64,000 nt of DNA from Psychrobacter alimentarius (GCF_001606025.1 NZ_CP014945.1:682001-746000); one strand, 5' to 3'. Positions 18,805 through 29,558 are shown, counted from the first letter of the stretch. Numbers and translations: made by a program. Notes: generated from the letters alone by a model not told the origin.

Positions 18805-19533
18805 ATGGGTCAAAAAGTACATCCAATCGGAATTCGTCTTGGTGTTGTAAAAAAGCATAATGCAAATTGGTATGCTAACCCTAAACAATACTCAGAATAC
18901 CTCATCAATGACATTCAAGTTCGTGAATATCTACGCAAAAAGCTAGATAATGCTATGATCAGTAATATCATGATTGAGCGTCCTACTGGTGCTGCTAAGA
19001 TTACCATCGCCACTGCGCGTCCTGGTATTGTTATCGGTAAGAAAGGCGAAGATATTGAAAGACTTCAAAAAGAATTGACCAAAATTATGGGCGTACCTGC
19101 TCAGGTCAACATTGAAGAAATTACTTCACCTGATCTTGATGCACGTTTGGTAGCAGACGGTATCGCAAGCCAGCTTGAGCGTCGTGTTATGTTCCGTCGT
19201 GCGATGAAGCGCGCTGTACAGAACAGCATGCGTTCTGGTGCTAAAGGTATTAAAGTTGAGTTGTCTGGCCGTCTTGGCGGTGCTGAGATTGCTCGTAGCG
19301 AATGGTATCGTGAAGGTCGTGTGCCATTGCATACACTCCGCGCTGATATTGACTATTCGTCAGTACGTGCAGAGACAACTTACGGCACTATCGGTGTGAA
19401 AGTTTGGATTTTCCGTGGCGAAATCCTTGACGGTATGAACAGTGTTTATAATCCCGTCAATGAAGAGAAGCCTCGTGCGCCAAAACGCCGTGGTCGTGGA
19501 AACGGAAACCGTCGAAACTCAGACAGAGGTTAA
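18805..19533 (+). CDS. rpsC: 30S ribosomal protein S3
   Basis: S3 (242 residues) has an N-terminal KH domain with the [10 protein letters not shown] loop and forms part of the messenger entry channel. The C-terminal end is extended by a basic Arg/Gly/Asn-rich tail (about residues 220-242), slightly longer than in E. coli. It starts three bases after rplV, with AGGAG overlapping the rplV end. Confidence 0.98.
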   Translation: MGQKVHPIGIRLGVVKKHNANWYANPKQYSEYLINDIQVREYLRKKLDNAMISNIMIERPTGAAKITIATARPGIVIGKKGEDIERLQKELTKIMGVPAQVNIEEITSPDLDARLVADGIASQLERRVMFRRAMKRAVQNSMRSGAKGIKVELSGRLGGAEIARSEWYREGRVPLHTLRADIDYSSVRAETTYGTIGVKVWIFRGEILDGMNSVYNPVNEEKPRAPKRRGRGNGNRRNSDRG

Positions 19534-19536
19534 ACT

Positions 19537-19950
19537 ATGTTACAGCCAAAACGTACCAAGTTTCGTAAAATGCATAAAGGTCGTAACACTGGGCTAGCTC
19601 ATCGTGGAAGCACCGTTGCATTCGGACAAATTGGTCTAAAATCGTTGACTCGTGGTCGTATGACTGCCCGTCAAATTGAAGCAGCACGTCGTACCATCAC
19701 TCGTAAAATCAAACGTGGCGGTAAGATTTGGATTCGTGTATTCCCAGACAAACCAATTACCAACAAGCCATTAGAAGTACGTATGGGTAAAGGTAAAGGT
19801 CCAGTTGAATATTGGGTATGCGAAATCAAACCTGGTAAAGTGCTATATGAAATTGAAGGGGTACCAGAAGAGCTTGCACGTGAAGCTTTCACGCTTGCTG
19901 CAGCAAAACTGCCCTTTAAAACTACCATTGTTAAGCGGACGATAATGTAA
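19537..19950 (+). CDS. rplP: 50S ribosomal protein L16
   Basis: L16 (137 residues) lies near the A site and helps organise 5S rRNA and the peptidyl-transferase centre. It starts [17 protein letters not shown]. The site that YcfD hydroxylates in E. coli falls in the conserved [11 protein letters not shown] region. Its stop overlaps the rpmC start by one base (TAATG). Confidence 0.98.
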   Translation: MLQPKRTKFRKMHKGRNTGLAHRGSTVAFGQIGLKSLTRGRMTARQIEAARRTITRKIKRGGKIWIRVFPDKPITNKPLEVRMGKGKGPVEYWVCEIKPGKVLYEIEGVPEELAREAFTLAAAKLPFKTTIVKRTIM

Positions 19951-20147
19951 TGAAGATCAGTGAATTACGTGATAAATCATTAGAAGAACTGACCCAGTTA
20001 CTTGATGAAAAGCAACTTGATGCTTTCCGTATTCGTATGGCTAAAGCAACTGGTCAGTTGGGTAATACCCATGAAGTCAGAGGCAATCGTCGTACGATTG
20101 CTCAGATTCAGACTTTGATTAACGAGAAACAACGAGGCGACTCATGA
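19950..20147 (+). CDS. rpmC: 50S ribosomal protein L29
   Basis: L29 (65 residues) is a two-helix protein near the tunnel exit beside L23. It starts [20 protein letters not shown]. It overlaps rplP by one base and rpsQ by four, so the three genes are probably translationally coupled. Confidence 0.98.
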   Translation: MKISELRDKSLEELTQLLDEKQLDAFRIRMAKATGQLGNTHEVRGNRRTIAQIQTLINEKQRGDS

Positions 20148-20419
20148 GCGATAACAATCAAACAGCTACTAATGCTAGCGTATTGACAGGACGAGTTGTC
20201 AGCGACAAGATGGACAAGTCCATCACAGTTTTGATTGAGCGCCTGGTTCGTCATCCTTTGTATGGCAAACAGCTTCGTCGTTCTACGAAAATCAAAGCAC
20301 ATGATGAGAATAACGTTTGCCAACAAGGCGATCTTGTCCGCATCAAAGAAACGCGTCCAATCTCTAAAACCAAGTCTTGGACTTTGGTTGATGTGGTTGA
20401 AAAAGTAGAAAAAATCTAA
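20144..20419 (+). CDS. rpsQ: 30S ribosomal protein S17
   Basis: S17 (91 residues) is an OB-fold primary 16S rRNA binder. It is recognised by [20 protein letters not shown] and the [17 protein letters not shown] stretch. It is the last gene of the S10 operon; a new promoter appears directly after it. Confidence 0.98.
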   Translation: MSDNNQTATNASVLTGRVVSDKMDKSITVLIERLVRHPLYGKQLRRSTKIKAHDENNVCQQGDLVRIKETRPISKTKSWTLVDVVEKVEKI

Positions 20420-20424
20420 GTAAA

Positions 20425-20453
20425 TTGCATTAAAAGCCAGAAGCTGTTAAAAT
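20425..20453 (+). promoter_or_regulatory. sigma70 promoter of the spc operon
   Basis: TTGCAT and TAAAAT are 17 bases apart, and TG one base before the -10 makes it extended. It lies exactly at the S10/spc boundary. A leader of about 140 bases precedes rplN. Confidence 0.65.
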
Positions 20454-20602
20454 AGCCGCCTTTTTAAGGATGCTGATTGCGCCGAGCGTATATCACTCAC
20501 ATTAAGAGTAAGTCGCGGTTATTAATATTAAAATGCCGTCCTACTCATTCTGTGCTAGCGGCAGCAACTGGTTTTTATTGCTCATACGTGTGGAGTAACG
20601 CT

Positions 20603-20971
20603 ATGATTCAGGTTGAGTCAATGCTGGAAGTTGCAGACAATAGCGGTGCAAGGCGAGTTCAGTGCATTAAAGTACTGGGTGGTTCTCATCGTCGTTATGC
20701 ATCAGTTGGCGACATTATTAAAGTAACGGTTAAAGAAGCCATTCCGCGTGGTCGTGTTAAGAAAGGCGACGTGATGAATGCGGTAGTTGTTCGTACCAAA
20801 AAAGGCGTTCGTCGTCCTGATGGTTCTGTGTTGCGTTTTGACGACAATGCTGCGGTATTGTTGAACCAAAATAAGGCACCTATTGCAACTCGTATTTTTG
20901 GACCGGTAACTCGTGAACTACGTGGTGATCAGTTTATGAAAATTGTATCACTAGCACCAGAAGTATTGTGA
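20603..20971 (+). CDS. rplN: 50S ribosomal protein L14
   Basis: L14 (122 residues) forms an intersubunit bridge with 16S rRNA. I start it at the ATG of [18 protein letters not shown], preceded by GGAG; the open frame upstream to 20477 is leader, not protein. It opens the spc operon. Confidence 0.97.
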   Translation: MIQVESMLEVADNSGARRVQCIKVLGGSHRRYASVGDIIKVTVKEAIPRGRVKKGDVMNAVVVRTKKGVRRPDGSVLRFDDNAAVLLNQNKAPIATRIFGPVTRELRGDQFMKIVSLAPEVL

Positions 20972-20979
20972 GGTAATCC

Positions 20980-21297
20980 ATGTCAAAATTACGTAAAGGC
21001 GATACAGTTATCGTGATTGCTGGTAAAGATAAAGGCAAACAAGGTACTGTGCAAGCTGTAAAAAATGATCGTATTAAAGTTGAAGGCATTAATATTGTCA
21101 CTAAGCATCAGAAGCCAAATCAGGCGACTGGCGTTGAAGGTGGCATTCTTAAGCAAGAAGCTTTTCTGCATATCTCAAATGTCGCAATCTTAAATGCGCA
21201 AACCCAAAAAGCTGATCGTATTACTTATCAGTTTGGCGAAGACGGCAAGAAACAACGCGTCTATCGTTCAAACGGTGAAGTAGTGGCGACTGCGTAA
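20980..21297 (+). CDS. rplX: 50S ribosomal protein L24
   Basis: L24 (105 residues) is an assembly-initiator protein of the large subunit. The KOW motif KLRKGDTVIVIAGKDKGKQG fills its start. GAGG precedes the ATG, and the gene begins eight bases after rplN. Confidence 0.98.
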   Translation: MSKLRKGDTVIVIAGKDKGKQGTVQAVKNDRIKVEGINIVTKHQKPNQATGVEGGILKQEAFLHISNVAILNAQTQKADRITYQFGEDGKKQRVYRSNGEVVATA

Positions 21298-21318
21298 GAC
21301 ACTAAGGGTGTAATGGTA

Positions 21319-21855
21319 ATGGCAAGATTAAAATCTTTATATAACGATAAATTAAAGCAGCAAATCAAAGAAGAGCTTGGTGTTGCAAACGTGATGCAAG
21401 TGCCTAAAATCACTAAAATCACATTAAACATGGGTGTAGGCGGCGCGTCTCAAGACAAGAAATTGCTTGAAGGTGCAGTGGCTGATATGACTGCAATTGC
21501 TGGTCAAAAGCCCGTTGTCACCAAAGCGCGTAAATCAGTTGCTGGCTTTAAAATTCGTGAAGAATGGCCAATTGGCTGTAAAGTAACGCTACGCGGTGAG
21601 CAAATGTACGAATTTTTAGATCGTCTCATTGCCATTGCAATTCCTCGTATTCGTGATTTCCGTGGTTTTTCACCTAAAGCCTTTGACGGACGTGGCAACT
21701 ACTCATTGGGGATCAAAGAACAGATCGTATTCCCAGAAGTAGATTTTGACAAAATTGATCGTATCCGCGGTATGGATGTGACGATCACCACGTCAGCTCA
21801 GTCTGATGAAGAAGGTCGTGCGTTGCTTAAAGCATTCGGCTTCCCATTTAAATAA
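21319..21855 (+). CDS. rplE: 50S ribosomal protein L5
   Basis: L5 (178 residues) binds 5S rRNA in the central protuberance and contacts P-site tRNA. I favour the ATG at 21319 ([10 protein letters not shown]) because AAGGGTG is better spaced for it than for the ATG at 21313. Conserved [11 protein letters not shown] and [14 protein letters not shown] stretches are present. Confidence 0.96.
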   Translation: MARLKSLYNDKLKQQIKEELGVANVMQVPKITKITLNMGVGGASQDKKLLEGAVADMTAIAGQKPVVTKARKSVAGFKIREEWPIGCKVTLRGEQMYEFLDRLIAIAIPRIRDFRGFSPKAFDGRGNYSLGIKEQIVFPEVDFDKIDRIRGMDVTITTSAQSDEEGRALLKAFGFPFK

Positions 21856-21867
21856 GGTAAAGACGTT

Positions 21868-22173
21868 ATGGCAAAGAAGAGCATGATTAACCGCGAATTA
21901 AAGCGCGAAAAAATGGTTGCTAAATATGCTGAAAAGCGTATCAAGCTAAAAGAAACTATCAGTGATATGAATGCAAGCGACGAAACTCGTATGGAAGCGA
22001 TGCTAGAGCTACAAGCTCTTCCACGCAATTCATCACCAGTACGTCTACGCAATCGTTGTGCTATCACCGGTCGTCCTCATGGTTACTTCCGCAAGTTTGG
22101 CTTATCACGCAATATGCTGCGTGAGCGTGTCATGCAAGGCGATGTGCCTGGTGTTCGTAAAGCAAGCTGGTAA
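21868..22173 (+). CDS. rpsN: 30S ribosomal protein S14 (zinc-free type)
   Basis: S14 (101 residues) belongs to the long form without a CxxC zinc site. It ends with the typical GVRKASW. The [21 protein letters not shown] stretch (about residues 64-84) shows only a single cysteine. Confidence 0.97.
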   Translation: MAKKSMINRELKREKMVAKYAEKRIKLKETISDMNASDETRMEAMLELQALPRNSSPVRLRNRCAITGRPHGYFRKFGLSRNMLRERVMQGDVPGVRKASW

Positions 22174-22184
22174 GGAGTAACTAT

Positions 22185-22583
22185 ATGAGTATGCAAGATA
22201 CCGTTGGGGATATGCTAACCCGTATTCGTAACGCACAAATGGCTAACAAAGTATCGGTAGCAATGCCGAACTCTAAATTACGTAAATCAATTGCTGATTT
22301 ACTAGTTAGCGAAGGTTATGTGGCAAGCGCTGTTGTTACTGAAGAAGAAAACAACAAAGCGACCCTATCTATCGAATTAAAATACTTCGAAGGCAAAGCT
22401 GTCATCGAAACTATTCAACGTTTTAGTCGTCCTGGCTTACGCCAGCATCGCGGCAAAGATAATATCCCTACTGTTAAGCAAGGTATGGGTGTTGCTATCG
22501 TATCAACTAGCCAAGGCATCATGAGTGATCGTGCTGCACGTGCTGCTGGTATCGGTGGTGAAGTCGTTGCATTTGTTGCCTAA
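22185..22583 (+). CDS. rpsH: 30S ribosomal protein S8
   Basis: S8 (132 residues) binds helix 21 of 16S rRNA and, in E. coli, represses the spc operon at the rplE region. It starts [18 protein letters not shown], and the C-terminal [19 protein letters not shown] is typical. After it comes a 226-base gap with a terminator-like hairpin, unusual inside this operon. Confidence 0.98.
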   Translation: MSMQDTVGDMLTRIRNAQMANKVSVAMPNSKLRKSIADLLVSEGYVASAVVTEEENNKATLSIELKYFEGKAVIETIQRFSRPGLRQHRGKDNIPTVKQGMGVAIVSTSQGIMSDRAARAAGIGGEVVAFVA

Positions 22584-22738
22584 TCAGTATTTATTGCTCT
22601 AGGTAATAAGACGATAAAGTCTATTTGAACCCTTTAATAGTTTCCTATGATATTTATATAGATTAATTATAAGTTCTAAGAAGCTATTCATTTGATCTTA
22701 ATAAAATTGAATGATGCTTAATGGGTGCAACTATGCTA

Positions 22739-22770
22739 AACTAGCAGGCTTTTTAGCCTGTTAGTTTTTT
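22739..22770 (+). terminator. Terminator-like hairpin inside the spc operon
   Basis: AACTAGCAGGCT pairs with AGCCTGTTAGTT over 12 positions, with one G-U pair and a TTTT loop. A run of T follows. It lies between rpsH and rplF, where the operon is normally tight, and may act as an attenuator. The 226-base gap shows no convincing promoter. Confidence 0.75.
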
Positions 22771-22809
22771 CGCTAATATAAAGAAGTCAATTTTTTAAGG
22801 AATATTCCT

Positions 22810-23343
22810 ATGTCTCGTGTGGCTAAAGCCCCAGTGACGCTACCAAGTGGTGTAAGCGTTACTTTGAACGATCGGCAGGTCGAAGTTAAAGGCAAGAACG
22901 GCAATTTGTCTTTACGCCTGCATGAATTGGTCGAGCTGAAACAGGAAGATGATGCTATCATTTTCTCACCTACAGTCGATTCGAAAGAAGCTATGATGCA
23001 CACTGGCACCATGCGCGCCCTGCTAAACAACTATGTTACAGGCGTTAATGAAGGCTTTGAAAGACGTCTTCAGTTAATTGGTGTTGGTTATCGCGCTCAA
23101 GTTGCTGGTAACAAAGTAACTTTGAACGTTGGTTACTCTCATCCAGTAGAGTATACGTTGCCTGAAGGTGTGTCAGCTGAAACCCCAACGCAAACTGAAA
23201 TTGTTTTAAAATCAAACAATAAGCAGCAGCTTGGTCAAGCAGCGGCTAATATCCGCGGTTTCCGTCCACCTGAGCCTTATAAAGGTAAAGGTATTCGTTA
23301 CAGTGATGAACATGTGATTCGCAAAGAAGCTAAGAAAAAATAA
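22810..23343 (+). CDS. rplF: 50S ribosomal protein L6
   Basis: L6 (177 residues) has two similar domains and lies near the factor-binding site. It starts [18 protein letters not shown] and ends with the conserved [12 protein letters not shown] followed by KEAKKK. AAGGAA precedes the ATG. It follows a terminator-like hairpin. Confidence 0.98.
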   Translation: MSRVAKAPVTLPSGVSVTLNDRQVEVKGKNGNLSLRLHELVELKQEDDAIIFSPTVDSKEAMMHTGTMRALLNNYVTGVNEGFERRLQLIGVGYRAQVAGNKVTLNVGYSHPVEYTLPEGVSAETPTQTEIVLKSNNKQQLGQAAANIRGFRPPEPYKGKGIRYSDEHVIRKEAKKK

Positions 23344-23354
23344 GGTGAGTTGAA

Positions 23355-23705
23355 ATGTTTGATAAAAAAGCAGCTCGTCTGCGTCGAGCTAAGAAAACCC
23401 GCGCGCATATCCGTGTCTTAGGCGCTCATCGCTTAACGGTTAATCGCACGCCGAAACATATTTATGCCCAGATTATCTCTCCGAACGGTGGTGAAGTGAT
23501 TGCTCAGGCATCTACCTTGGACGGCAGTTTGCGTTCAGGCGCTACAGGCAATATTGATGCCGCAACGTCTGTGGGTCAATTGATCGCAGAACGTGCAAAA
23601 GCAGCTGGTATTACTAAAGTTGCCTTTGACCGTAGTGGTTTTAAATATCATGGTCGAGTAAAAGCTTTAGCGGAAGCTGCTCGCGAAAATGGATTGGAGT
23701 TTTAA
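23355..23705 (+). CDS. rplR: 50S ribosomal protein L18
   Basis: L18 (116 residues) binds 5S rRNA and brings it to the large subunit with L5. It has a basic start ([16 protein letters not shown]) and the [20 protein letters not shown] stretch near its end. It follows rplF by 11 bases, and rpsE starts two bases after its stop. Confidence 0.98.
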   Translation: MFDKKAARLRRAKKTRAHIRVLGAHRLTVNRTPKHIYAQIISPNGGEVIAQASTLDGSLRSGATGNIDAATSVGQLIAERAKAAGITKVAFDRSGFKYHGRVKALAEAARENGLEF

Positions 23706-23707
23706 TC

Positions 23708-24223
23708 ATGGCTAGAAATGATAAAAATGATAAGAACGAACAAACTGACGGCCTAGTCGAACGCTTGGTTACTGTTGATCGCGTTGCAAAAGTTGTCAAA
23801 GGTGGTCGTATTTTTTCTTTCACTGCGTTGACCGTAGTGGGCGATGGCAATGGTCGTGTTGGTTTTGGTCGTGGTAAAGCACGTGAAGTGCCAGCTGCTA
23901 TTCAAAAAGCACTAGAAGCTGCTAAACGCAATATGATCACTGTTGATCTTAATGATGCAACTTTGTATCATCCAATCAAAGCACGTCATGGCGCAAGTAA
24001 AATCTATATGCAACCTGCATCTGAAGGTACTGGCGTAATCGCTGGTGGCGCAATGCGTGCTGTATTAGAAGTTGCTGGTGTCAAAGATGTTTTGACTAAA
24101 TGTTATGGTTCTACCAATACTGCTAACGTTGTTCGTGCAACGTTTAACGGTTTACGTGATATGTCAACTCCAGAAAAGATGGCAGCTAAACGTGGTAAAT
24201 CTGTAGACGAAATCTTGGGTTAA
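23708..24223 (+). CDS. rpsE: 30S ribosomal protein S5
   Basis: S5 (171 residues) is a decoding-accuracy protein next to S4. The double-stranded RNA-binding-like part has [21 protein letters not shown], and [16 protein letters not shown] follows. The start has an extra Lys/Asn/Asp-rich run ([11 protein letters not shown]). Confidence 0.98.
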   Translation: MARNDKNDKNEQTDGLVERLVTVDRVAKVVKGGRIFSFTALTVVGDGNGRVGFGRGKAREVPAAIQKALEAAKRNMITVDLNDATLYHPIKARHGASKIYMQPASEGTGVIAGGAMRAVLEVAGVKDVLTKCYGSTNTANVVRATFNGLRDMSTPEKMAAKRGKSVDEILG

Positions 24224-24243
24224 CTTAGACTAGGTGAGTTACG

Positions 24244-24423
24244 ATGAAAAAAATGAAAGTCACTCAATTTAAATCGGGTGCCCATCGCCTAAAGAGCCAC
24301 AAAGCGAGCTTGAAAGGATTGGGTTTACGCCGTATTAATCATACTGTTGAAGTAGAAGATACTCCTTCAACCCGTGGTATGGTTAATCGCGTCAACTACA
24401 TGGTAAAAGTGGAGGAAGCGTAA
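24244..24423 (+). CDS. rpmD: 50S ribosomal protein L30
   Basis: L30 is encoded by 59 codons from the ATG at 24244 to TAA at 24421-24423. It is recognised by [19 protein letters not shown] and [24 protein letters not shown] stands before the ATG. Its stop overlaps the rplO start by one base (TAATG). It fills the expected rpsE-rpmD-rplO slot. Confidence 0.97.
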   Translation: MKKMKVTQFKSGAHRLKSHKASLKGLGLRRINHTVEVEDTPSTRGMVNRVNYMVKVEEA

Positions 24424-24863
24424 TGGGACTTAGATTAAATGAATTATCACCAGGTGTTGGCGCAAAGAAAACTGCCCAACGTCGTGGTCGTGGTATCGGT
24501 TCAGGTCTTGGTAAGACTGGTGGTCGTGGTGTAAAAGGTCAGAAATCTCGTTCAGGTTCTAGCATTCGCTCAGGATTTGAAGGTGGTCAGATGCCTCTAT
24601 ATCGTCGTCTACCAAAATTTGGTTTTACCAGTAAATTGGCAATGAAGACAGCTGAAGTACGTTTGTCTGAACTGAACAAAATTGAAGGCGATGTAGTTAG
24701 CATTGAGACACTTAAAGCTGCTAACCTAATCCGTCACGATATGAAGCGTGCACGTGTTATGTTGTCAGGCGAAGTTACTAAAGCTTATACTTTTAAAGGT
24801 ATCAAAGTAACTAAAGGCGCTAAGCAAGCAATCGAAGCTGCTGGTGGTAGCATCGAGGAGTAG
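24423..24863 (+). CDS. rplO: 50S ribosomal protein L15
   Basis: L15 (146 residues) is a late-assembly protein of the large subunit. It starts [16 protein letters not shown] and has the Gly/Arg-rich [20 protein letters not shown] stretch. GGAGG of rpmD serves as ribosome binding site; the two genes overlap by one base. Confidence 0.98.
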   Translation: MGLRLNELSPGVGAKKTAQRRGRGIGSGLGKTGGRGVKGQKSRSGSSIRSGFEGGQMPLYRRLPKFGFTSKLAMKTAEVRLSELNKIEGDVVSIETLKAANLIRHDMKRARVMLSGEVTKAYTFKGIKVTKGAKQAIEAAGGSIEE

Positions 24864-24867
24864 TAAC

Positions 24868-26214
24868 GTGTCAAAACAATCAATGTCATCGACTGGTATA
24901 CCGCTTAATCCATTTGCATTCATACGTAAGTATGATGAATTATGGACGCGCTTATTATTCTTAATCGGCGCATTGATTGTTTATCGTTTAGGGTCACATA
25001 TTCCTGTACCAGGCATTAACCCAGTTAATCTAGCAGATCTGTTTTCGCGCAACGAAAATACTATCTTGAGTATGTTTAACATGTTCTCAGGTGGTGCGCT
25101 AGAGCGTATGTCCATTATGGCGCTTGGTATTATGCCATATATTTCAGCATCAATTATTGTACAGATGATGTCTGCGGTATTACCATCGCTTGAAGCTCTT
25201 AAAAAAGAGGGTGAGGCGGGACGACGTAAGCTAAACAAGTATACTCGTCAGGGTACACTTGGTTTGGCACTGGTACAATCGTTGGGAATGTGTGCTGGTT
25301 TAATCAGTCAAAATCTTACCTTATCATCTGGTCTTACCTTTTATATTCCAGCAGTTACTTCTTTAGTAGCAGGCGCAATGTTCTTAATGTGGCTCGGTGA
25401 GCAAATTACAGAGCGTGGTGTTGGTAACGGTATCTCAATGCTCATTTTTGCGAGTATTGTGGCTGGTACGCCAGGTATGATTTCGCAATCTATTGAACAA
25501 GTGAATCAAGGTCAAATGAACTTGATTGTACTATTTATTTTTGTGTTATTAGGTATCGCGGTTACTGCTGGTATTGTTTATATTGAACGTGCTCAGCGCC
25601 GTGTTCCCGTAAACTACGCACAAAAACAACAACAGGGCCGCAAAATTTACGCTCAGCAGCAGTCACATTTGCCGTTGAAGCTTAATATGGCAGGGGTTAT
25701 CCCAGCTATTTTTGCAAGTTCATTGTTATTGTTTCCAGCAAGTTTAGGGCAATGGGTTGGTCAGTCAACTGATCCTACTTTTACTCAAAAAATATTGCAA
25801 AATATGGCATTGGTATTGTCTCCAGGACAACCGTTATATTTAGTCTTGTTCGGTGCGATGATTATTTTCTTCTGTTACTTTTATACGGCATTGGTATTTA
25901 GCCCGCGTGAAGTAGCTGAAAACCTTAAACGTAGTGGTGCGTATATTCCAGGTATTCGCCCAGGCCAACAAACTCAGCGTTATCTCGATCATGTATTAAA
26001 CCGACTGACCTTTATTGGCGCGATGTATATGACGGTTATTTGTTTAATGCCAATGGTCGTCCAGTCATCGTTTGGTGTACCGTTCCAACTAGGTGGTACG
26101 TCTTTACTGATTATGGTGGTTGTGGTAATGGATTTCATCTCGCAGATCCAAGCGCATTTGATGACCCATCAATATCATGATCAGACGTTAATTCAATCGC
26201 CCACTCAATCTTAA
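24868..26214 (+). CDS. secY: Preprotein translocase subunit SecY
   Basis: SecY (448 residues) is the protein-conducting channel of the Sec translocon in the inner membrane, with SecE and SecG. About ten membrane segments are visible, as is the plug region after [15 protein letters not shown]. The signature [15 protein letters not shown] is also present. I chose GTG at 24868 because GAGGAG stands seven bases upstream; the longer frame from 24844 overlaps rplO. It is the only non-ribosomal gene of the spc operon. Confidence 0.97.
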   Translation: MSKQSMSSTGIPLNPFAFIRKYDELWTRLLFLIGALIVYRLGSHIPVPGINPVNLADLFSRNENTILSMFNMFSGGALERMSIMALGIMPYISASIIVQMMSAVLPSLEALKKEGEAGRRKLNKYTRQGTLGLALVQSLGMCAGLISQNLTLSSGLTFYIPAVTSLVAGAMFLMWLGEQITERGVGNGISMLIFASIVAGTPGMISQSIEQVNQGQMNLIVLFIFVLLGIAVTAGIVYIERAQRRVPVNYAQKQQQGRKIYAQQQSHLPLKLNMAGVIPAIFASSLLLFPASLGQWVGQSTDPTFTQKILQNMALVLSPGQPLYLVLFGAMIIFFCYFYTALVFSPREVAENLKRSGAYIPGIRPGQQTQRYLDHVLNRLTFIGAMYMTVICLMPMVVQSSFGVPFQLGGTSLLIMVVVVMDFISQIQAHLMTHQYHDQTLIQSPTQS

Positions 26215-26244
26215 TGAGCGGTACGATATTTCAAGGAGTATGCT

Positions 26245-26361
26245 ATGAAAGTTCAAGCATCAGTTAAGAAGATTTGTGGTAGCTGTAAAGTTGTGCGCCG
26301 TAAAGGCCGTGTACATATTATTTGTACAGCAGAACCGCGCCACAAGCAACGTCAAGGTTAA
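26245..26361 (+). CDS. rpmJ: 50S ribosomal protein L36 (zinc type)
   Basis: L36 has 38 residues and starts [20 protein letters not shown]. The zinc ligands C11, C14, C27 and H32 or its neighbour are present, so this is the zinc-binding form. AAGGAG lies before the ATG. It ends the spc operon, as in E. coli. Confidence 0.97.
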   Translation: MKVQASVKKICGSCKVVRRKGRVHIICTAEPRHKQRQG

Positions 26362-26422
26362 TAATTAGTTTTATAAAGTTTATAACTTTTGTCACTATTT
26401 AAATTAATACTTGAAAAATAAC

Positions 26423-26444
26423 GGCGGATGGGATATCATCCGCC
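26423..26444 (+). terminator. GC-rich hairpin after rpmJ
   Basis: GGCGGATG and CATCCGCC form an 8-bp perfect stem around GGATAT. No T-run follows, so it is at best a weak terminator. It lies between the spc genes and the alpha promoter. Confidence 0.4.
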
Positions 26445-26446
26445 AC

Positions 26447-26476
26447 TTGCCGTGTTTATGCAGAATATTTTATAAT
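26447..26476 (+). promoter_or_regulatory. sigma70 promoter of the alpha operon
   Basis: TTGCCG and a perfect TATAAT are 18 bases apart. Transcription would start near 26483, leaving about 128 leader bases before rpsM. In E. coli, S4 represses this operon through a pseudoknot at the rpsM start; I could not confirm that fold here. Confidence 0.6.
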
Positions 26477-26610
26477 TCTATTTATTTATAGATTTTTCAT
26501 CGAATCAGAAAATAAAGTGATTGTGGAATTCTAGTATTAACAGCAACAAATCTGAAGAATAATGCCTTATTGATAAATAACGCTTATTTTTCTTTAATGG
26601 AGAGAAATCA

Positions 26611-26967
26611 ATGGCTCGTATTGCCGGCGTAAACATCCCGGATAATAAGCATGCTGTTATTTCACTAACTTACATCTTTGGTGTAGGTCGTACCACTGCT
26701 CAGAAAATCTTAGAAGCAGTTGGCATTGCCCCTACTACTAAAGTTAGTCAGTTAGATGATACACAGTTAGATGCTATCCGTGCACAAGTTGCAAATTACA
26801 TGACCGAGGGTGACCTTCGTCGTGAAGTTTCAATGAATATTAAGCGTTTAGTTGATCTTGGTTGTTACCGTGGCATCCGCCATCGTCGTAACCTACCAGT
26901 TAGAGGTCAGAACACCAAGAACAACGCTCGTACTCGTAAGGGTCCGACACGTCCTCTCAAAAGATAA
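26611..26967 (+). CDS. rpsM: 30S ribosomal protein S13
   Basis: S13 (118 residues) lies in the small-subunit head and contacts S19 and the P-site tRNA. It starts [19 protein letters not shown] and ends with a basic tail [18 protein letters not shown] precedes the ATG. It opens the alpha operon. Confidence 0.98.
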   Translation: MARIAGVNIPDNKHAVISLTYIFGVGRTTAQKILEAVGIAPTTKVSQLDDTQLDAIRAQVANYMTEGDLRREVSMNIKRLVDLGCYRGIRHRRNLPVRGQNTKNNARTRKGPTRPLKR

Positions 26968-26987
26968 TTAACTTAGGAAGCTAAAAG

Positions 26988-27377
26988 ATGGCAAAAGACA
27001 CTCGCAGTCGCAAAAAGGTGACTCGCCGTTCAGTATCGGAGGGCATAGCCCATATCCATGCGTCTTTTAATAACACCATTGTTACGATTACCGATCGTCA
27101 AGGTAATGCATTGGCTTGGGCCACTTCAGGTGGACAAGGCTTCCGTGGTTCACGTAAATCTACACCATTTGCAGCTCAGGTTGCAGCTGAAGTCGCTGGT
27201 AAAGCGGCTCAAGAATATGGTGTTAAGAATATCGACGTTTTGGTCAAAGGACCAGGACCGGGTCGTGAGTCTGCGGTAAGAGCACTAGGTGCATTGGGTT
27301 ATAAAGTTAACAGCATCTCTGATGTAACCCCAATCCCACACAATGGTTGCCGTGCGCCGAAAAAGCGCCGCGTCTAA
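26988..27377 (+). CDS. rpsK: 30S ribosomal protein S11
   Basis: S11 (129 residues) supports the platform of the small subunit. Conserved [19 protein letters not shown] and the C-terminal [15 protein letters not shown] are present. AGGAAG stands before the ATG, 20 bases after rpsM. Confidence 0.98.
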   Translation: MAKDTRSRKKVTRRSVSEGIAHIHASFNNTIVTITDRQGNALAWATSGGQGFRGSRKSTPFAAQVAAEVAGKAAQEYGVKNIDVLVKGPGPGRESAVRALGALGYKVNSISDVTPIPHNGCRAPKKRRV

Positions 27378-27425
27378 TATTAAAGACGAAGCTTTTTATC
27401 CCAAAAGCTTATAGGAGACATAACA

Positions 27426-28067
27426 ATGGCCCGCTATATTGGACCAAAACTAAAATTATCACGTCGTGAAGGTACGGACTTAGGTCTTAAGTCTGGCGTT
27501 AAACCATACGATGTAAAAACGAAAAAAGCTGGTCGTCCACCAGGTCAACACGGTGTAAGCCGTAATAAGACCTCAGAATATGCTTTACAGCTGCGTGAAA
27601 AGCAAAAAGTTAAGCGTATTTATGGTGTATTAGAGCGTCAGTTTGCTAATTACTATAAAGAAGCTGCTCGTAAGCGTGGCGCTACTGGTGAAAACTTGCT
27701 AGCAATGCTTGAGAGCCGTCTAGATAACGTGGTATATCGCATGGGCTTTGGCTCAACTCGCGCTGAAGCACGTCAGCTAGTCAGTCATCGTACTGTTATG
27801 GTAAAGAAAGCTGGTCGTGATGAGTTTGTTCGTGTGAACATTCCATCAATTCAGCTTCAAGATGGTGATGTCATCGCTATCCAAGAGAAATCTCGCGAAC
27901 AGCTACGTATTAAAAACGCTATTGAACTAGCGACACAACGTGGTATTCCAGAATGGCTTGATGTTGATCACAGCAAATTACAAGGCACGTTCAAAAAAGC
28001 GCCTGATCGTATTGATCTACCTGCTGAAATCAACGAAAGCTTGATCGTTGAGCTATACTCTAAGTAA
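27426..28067 (+). CDS. rpsD: 30S ribosomal protein S4 (zinc-free type)
   Basis: S4 (213 residues) starts 16S rRNA folding and is the alpha-operon repressor in E. coli. The first 40 residues lack cysteines, so it is the zinc-free type. The S4 RNA-binding motif [20 protein letters not shown] lies near residues 99-118. Length slightly exceeds the E. coli 206. A hairpin lies between it and rpoA. Confidence 0.98.
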   Translation: MARYIGPKLKLSRREGTDLGLKSGVKPYDVKTKKAGRPPGQHGVSRNKTSEYALQLREKQKVKRIYGVLERQFANYYKEAARKRGATGENLLAMLESRLDNVVYRMGFGSTRAEARQLVSHRTVMVKKAGRDEFVRVNIPSIQLQDGDVIAIQEKSREQLRIKNAIELATQRGIPEWLDVDHSKLQGTFKKAPDRIDLPAEINESLIVELYSK

Positions 28068-28077
28068 ATGACGTAAT

Positions 28078-28105
28078 GCTCAATGTTATGAGAATGGCAT
28101 TGAGC
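28078..28105 (+). repeat. Inverted repeat between rpsD and rpoA
   Basis: GCTCAATG and CATTGAGC form an 8-bp perfect stem with a 12-base loop. No T-run follows. It may be a processing or stability hairpin that separates the ribosomal and polymerase parts of the alpha messenger. Confidence 0.5.
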
Positions 28106-28148
28106 AATTAACGTTAATTAAACCAGTTTAATAAATCGAGGTGACATC

Positions 28149-29156
28149 ATGATGCTAAATGCAACTGAGTTTCTAACGCCTAACGCCATTAATGTGGATA
28201 CGGTTAACGAAACGATTGCGAAAGTCACGCTCGAACCGTTAGAACGCGGCTTTGGGCATACCCTAGGTAATGCTTTACGCCGCATCTTGTTATCTTCATT
28301 ACCTGGTGCTGCAGTCATTGAAGCTGAGATTGATGGTGTTGACCATGAATACTCAACGCTTGAAGGGCTACAAGAAGATGTACTTGACTTGCTTTTGAAT
28401 CTGAAAGGCTTGGCAATCACACTTCATGACCAAAATGAAGTATTTTTGACCTTGGATAAACAAGGTCCAGGCACTATTACTGCTGCAGATATCGCGTTAC
28501 CGCATAATGTAGACATTATCAATCCAGAATTGGTATTGGGTACATTGAGCGACCGTGGTCATCTTAAGATGCGTTTGCGTGTAGTAATGGGTCGTGGATA
28601 TGAGCCAGCAAACCAGCGCCGTGAAGATGGCGATACCAAAGCAATTGGACGTTTGAAGCTTGATGCAAGTTTTAGTCCTGTGCTTCGTGTTGCTTATCAG
28701 GTTGAGAACGCTCGTGTAGAGCAGCGTACTGATCTTGATCGTCTTATCATTGAGCTTGAAACTAATGGCACTATAGATCCAGAAGAAGCAATTCGTAAAG
28801 CAGCCACTATTTTACAACAACAGATTTCTATCTTTGTTGACCTAGAAGCTGAAGAAGCGCCTGAGCCTGTGAAAGAAAAAGAAGAGGTTGATCCGGTGCT
28901 ATTACGCCCTGTGGACGATCTTGAACTAACGGTTCGCTCAGCCAACTGCTTGAAAGCTGAAAACATTTACTATATCGGTGATTTGGTACAACGTTCAGAG
29001 ACTGAACTATTAAAAACCCCAAATCTTGGTAAGAAATCATTAACGGAAATCAAAGACGTTTTAGCGTCTAAAGATTTAGAGCTCGGTATGCGCCTAGATA
29101 ACTGGCCACCAGCTGATTTACGCGTTGATGATCGCTTTTCTTATCGTAGCCGTTAA
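28149..29156 (+). CDS. rpoA: RNA polymerase subunit alpha
   Basis: The alpha subunit (335 residues) nucleates RNA polymerase assembly with its N-terminal domain (about 1-235) and binds UP elements and activators with its C-terminal domain (about 250-330). [15 protein letters not shown] and the CTD stretches [15 protein letters not shown] and [12 protein letters not shown] are present. Two ATG codons stand in tandem at the start; GAGG lies upstream. Confidence 0.98.
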   Translation: MMLNATEFLTPNAINVDTVNETIAKVTLEPLERGFGHTLGNALRRILLSSLPGAAVIEAEIDGVDHEYSTLEGLQEDVLDLLLNLKGLAITLHDQNEVFLTLDKQGPGTITAADIALPHNVDIINPELVLGTLSDRGHLKMRLRVVMGRGYEPANQRREDGDTKAIGRLKLDASFSPVLRVAYQVENARVEQRTDLDRLIIELETNGTIDPEEAIRKAATILQQQISIFVDLEAEEAPEPVKEKEEVDPVLLRPVDDLELTVRSANCLKAENIYYIGDLVQRSETELLKTPNLGKKSLTEIKDVLASKDLELGMRLDNWPPADLRVDDRFSYRSR

Positions 29157-29175
29157 ACTTTAAGGATTTTTGACT

Positions 29176-29535
29176 ATGCGCCATCGTAAGAGTGGAGTCA
29201 AGCTGGGTCGTACCGGCAGTCATCGTAAGGCAATGTTTCAGAACATGACTAACTCATTATTTGAGCATGAACTGATCAAAACAACTTTACCAAAAGCTAA
29301 AGAATTACGTCGCGTTGCCGAGCCATTAATCACTATGGCTAAAGAAGACAGCGTTGCTAATCGTCGTTTAGCATTTAGCCGTATGCGTAGCAAAGCTATG
29401 GTAGGCAAATTATTTGGCACGTTAGGTCCTCGTTACCAGACGCGTCCAGGTGGTTACTTGCGTATCGTAAAATGTGGTTACCGTGACGGTGACAATGCGC
29501 CAATGGCTTATGTAGAATTGGTTGATCGTGACTAA
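29176..29535 (+). CDS. rplQ: 50S ribosomal protein L17
   Basis: L17 (119 residues) is a large-subunit protein near the tunnel exit. I chose the ATG at 29176 ([20 protein letters not shown]), with AAGGA upstream. It is the last gene of the alpha operon and is followed by a strong terminator. Confidence 0.98.
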   Translation: MRHRKSGVKLGRTGSHRKAMFQNMTNSLFEHELIKTTLPKAKELRRVAEPLITMAKEDSVANRRLAFSRMRSKAMVGKLFGTLGPRYQTRPGGYLRIVKCGYRDGDNAPMAYVELVDRD

Positions 29536-29558
29536 TTTTATACTAATAGTATAAGTTA

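Noticed and set aside
20477..20602. N-terminal extension of L14
   Set aside because: No homology with L14, and it lies in the operon leader; the start at 20603 has GGAG.
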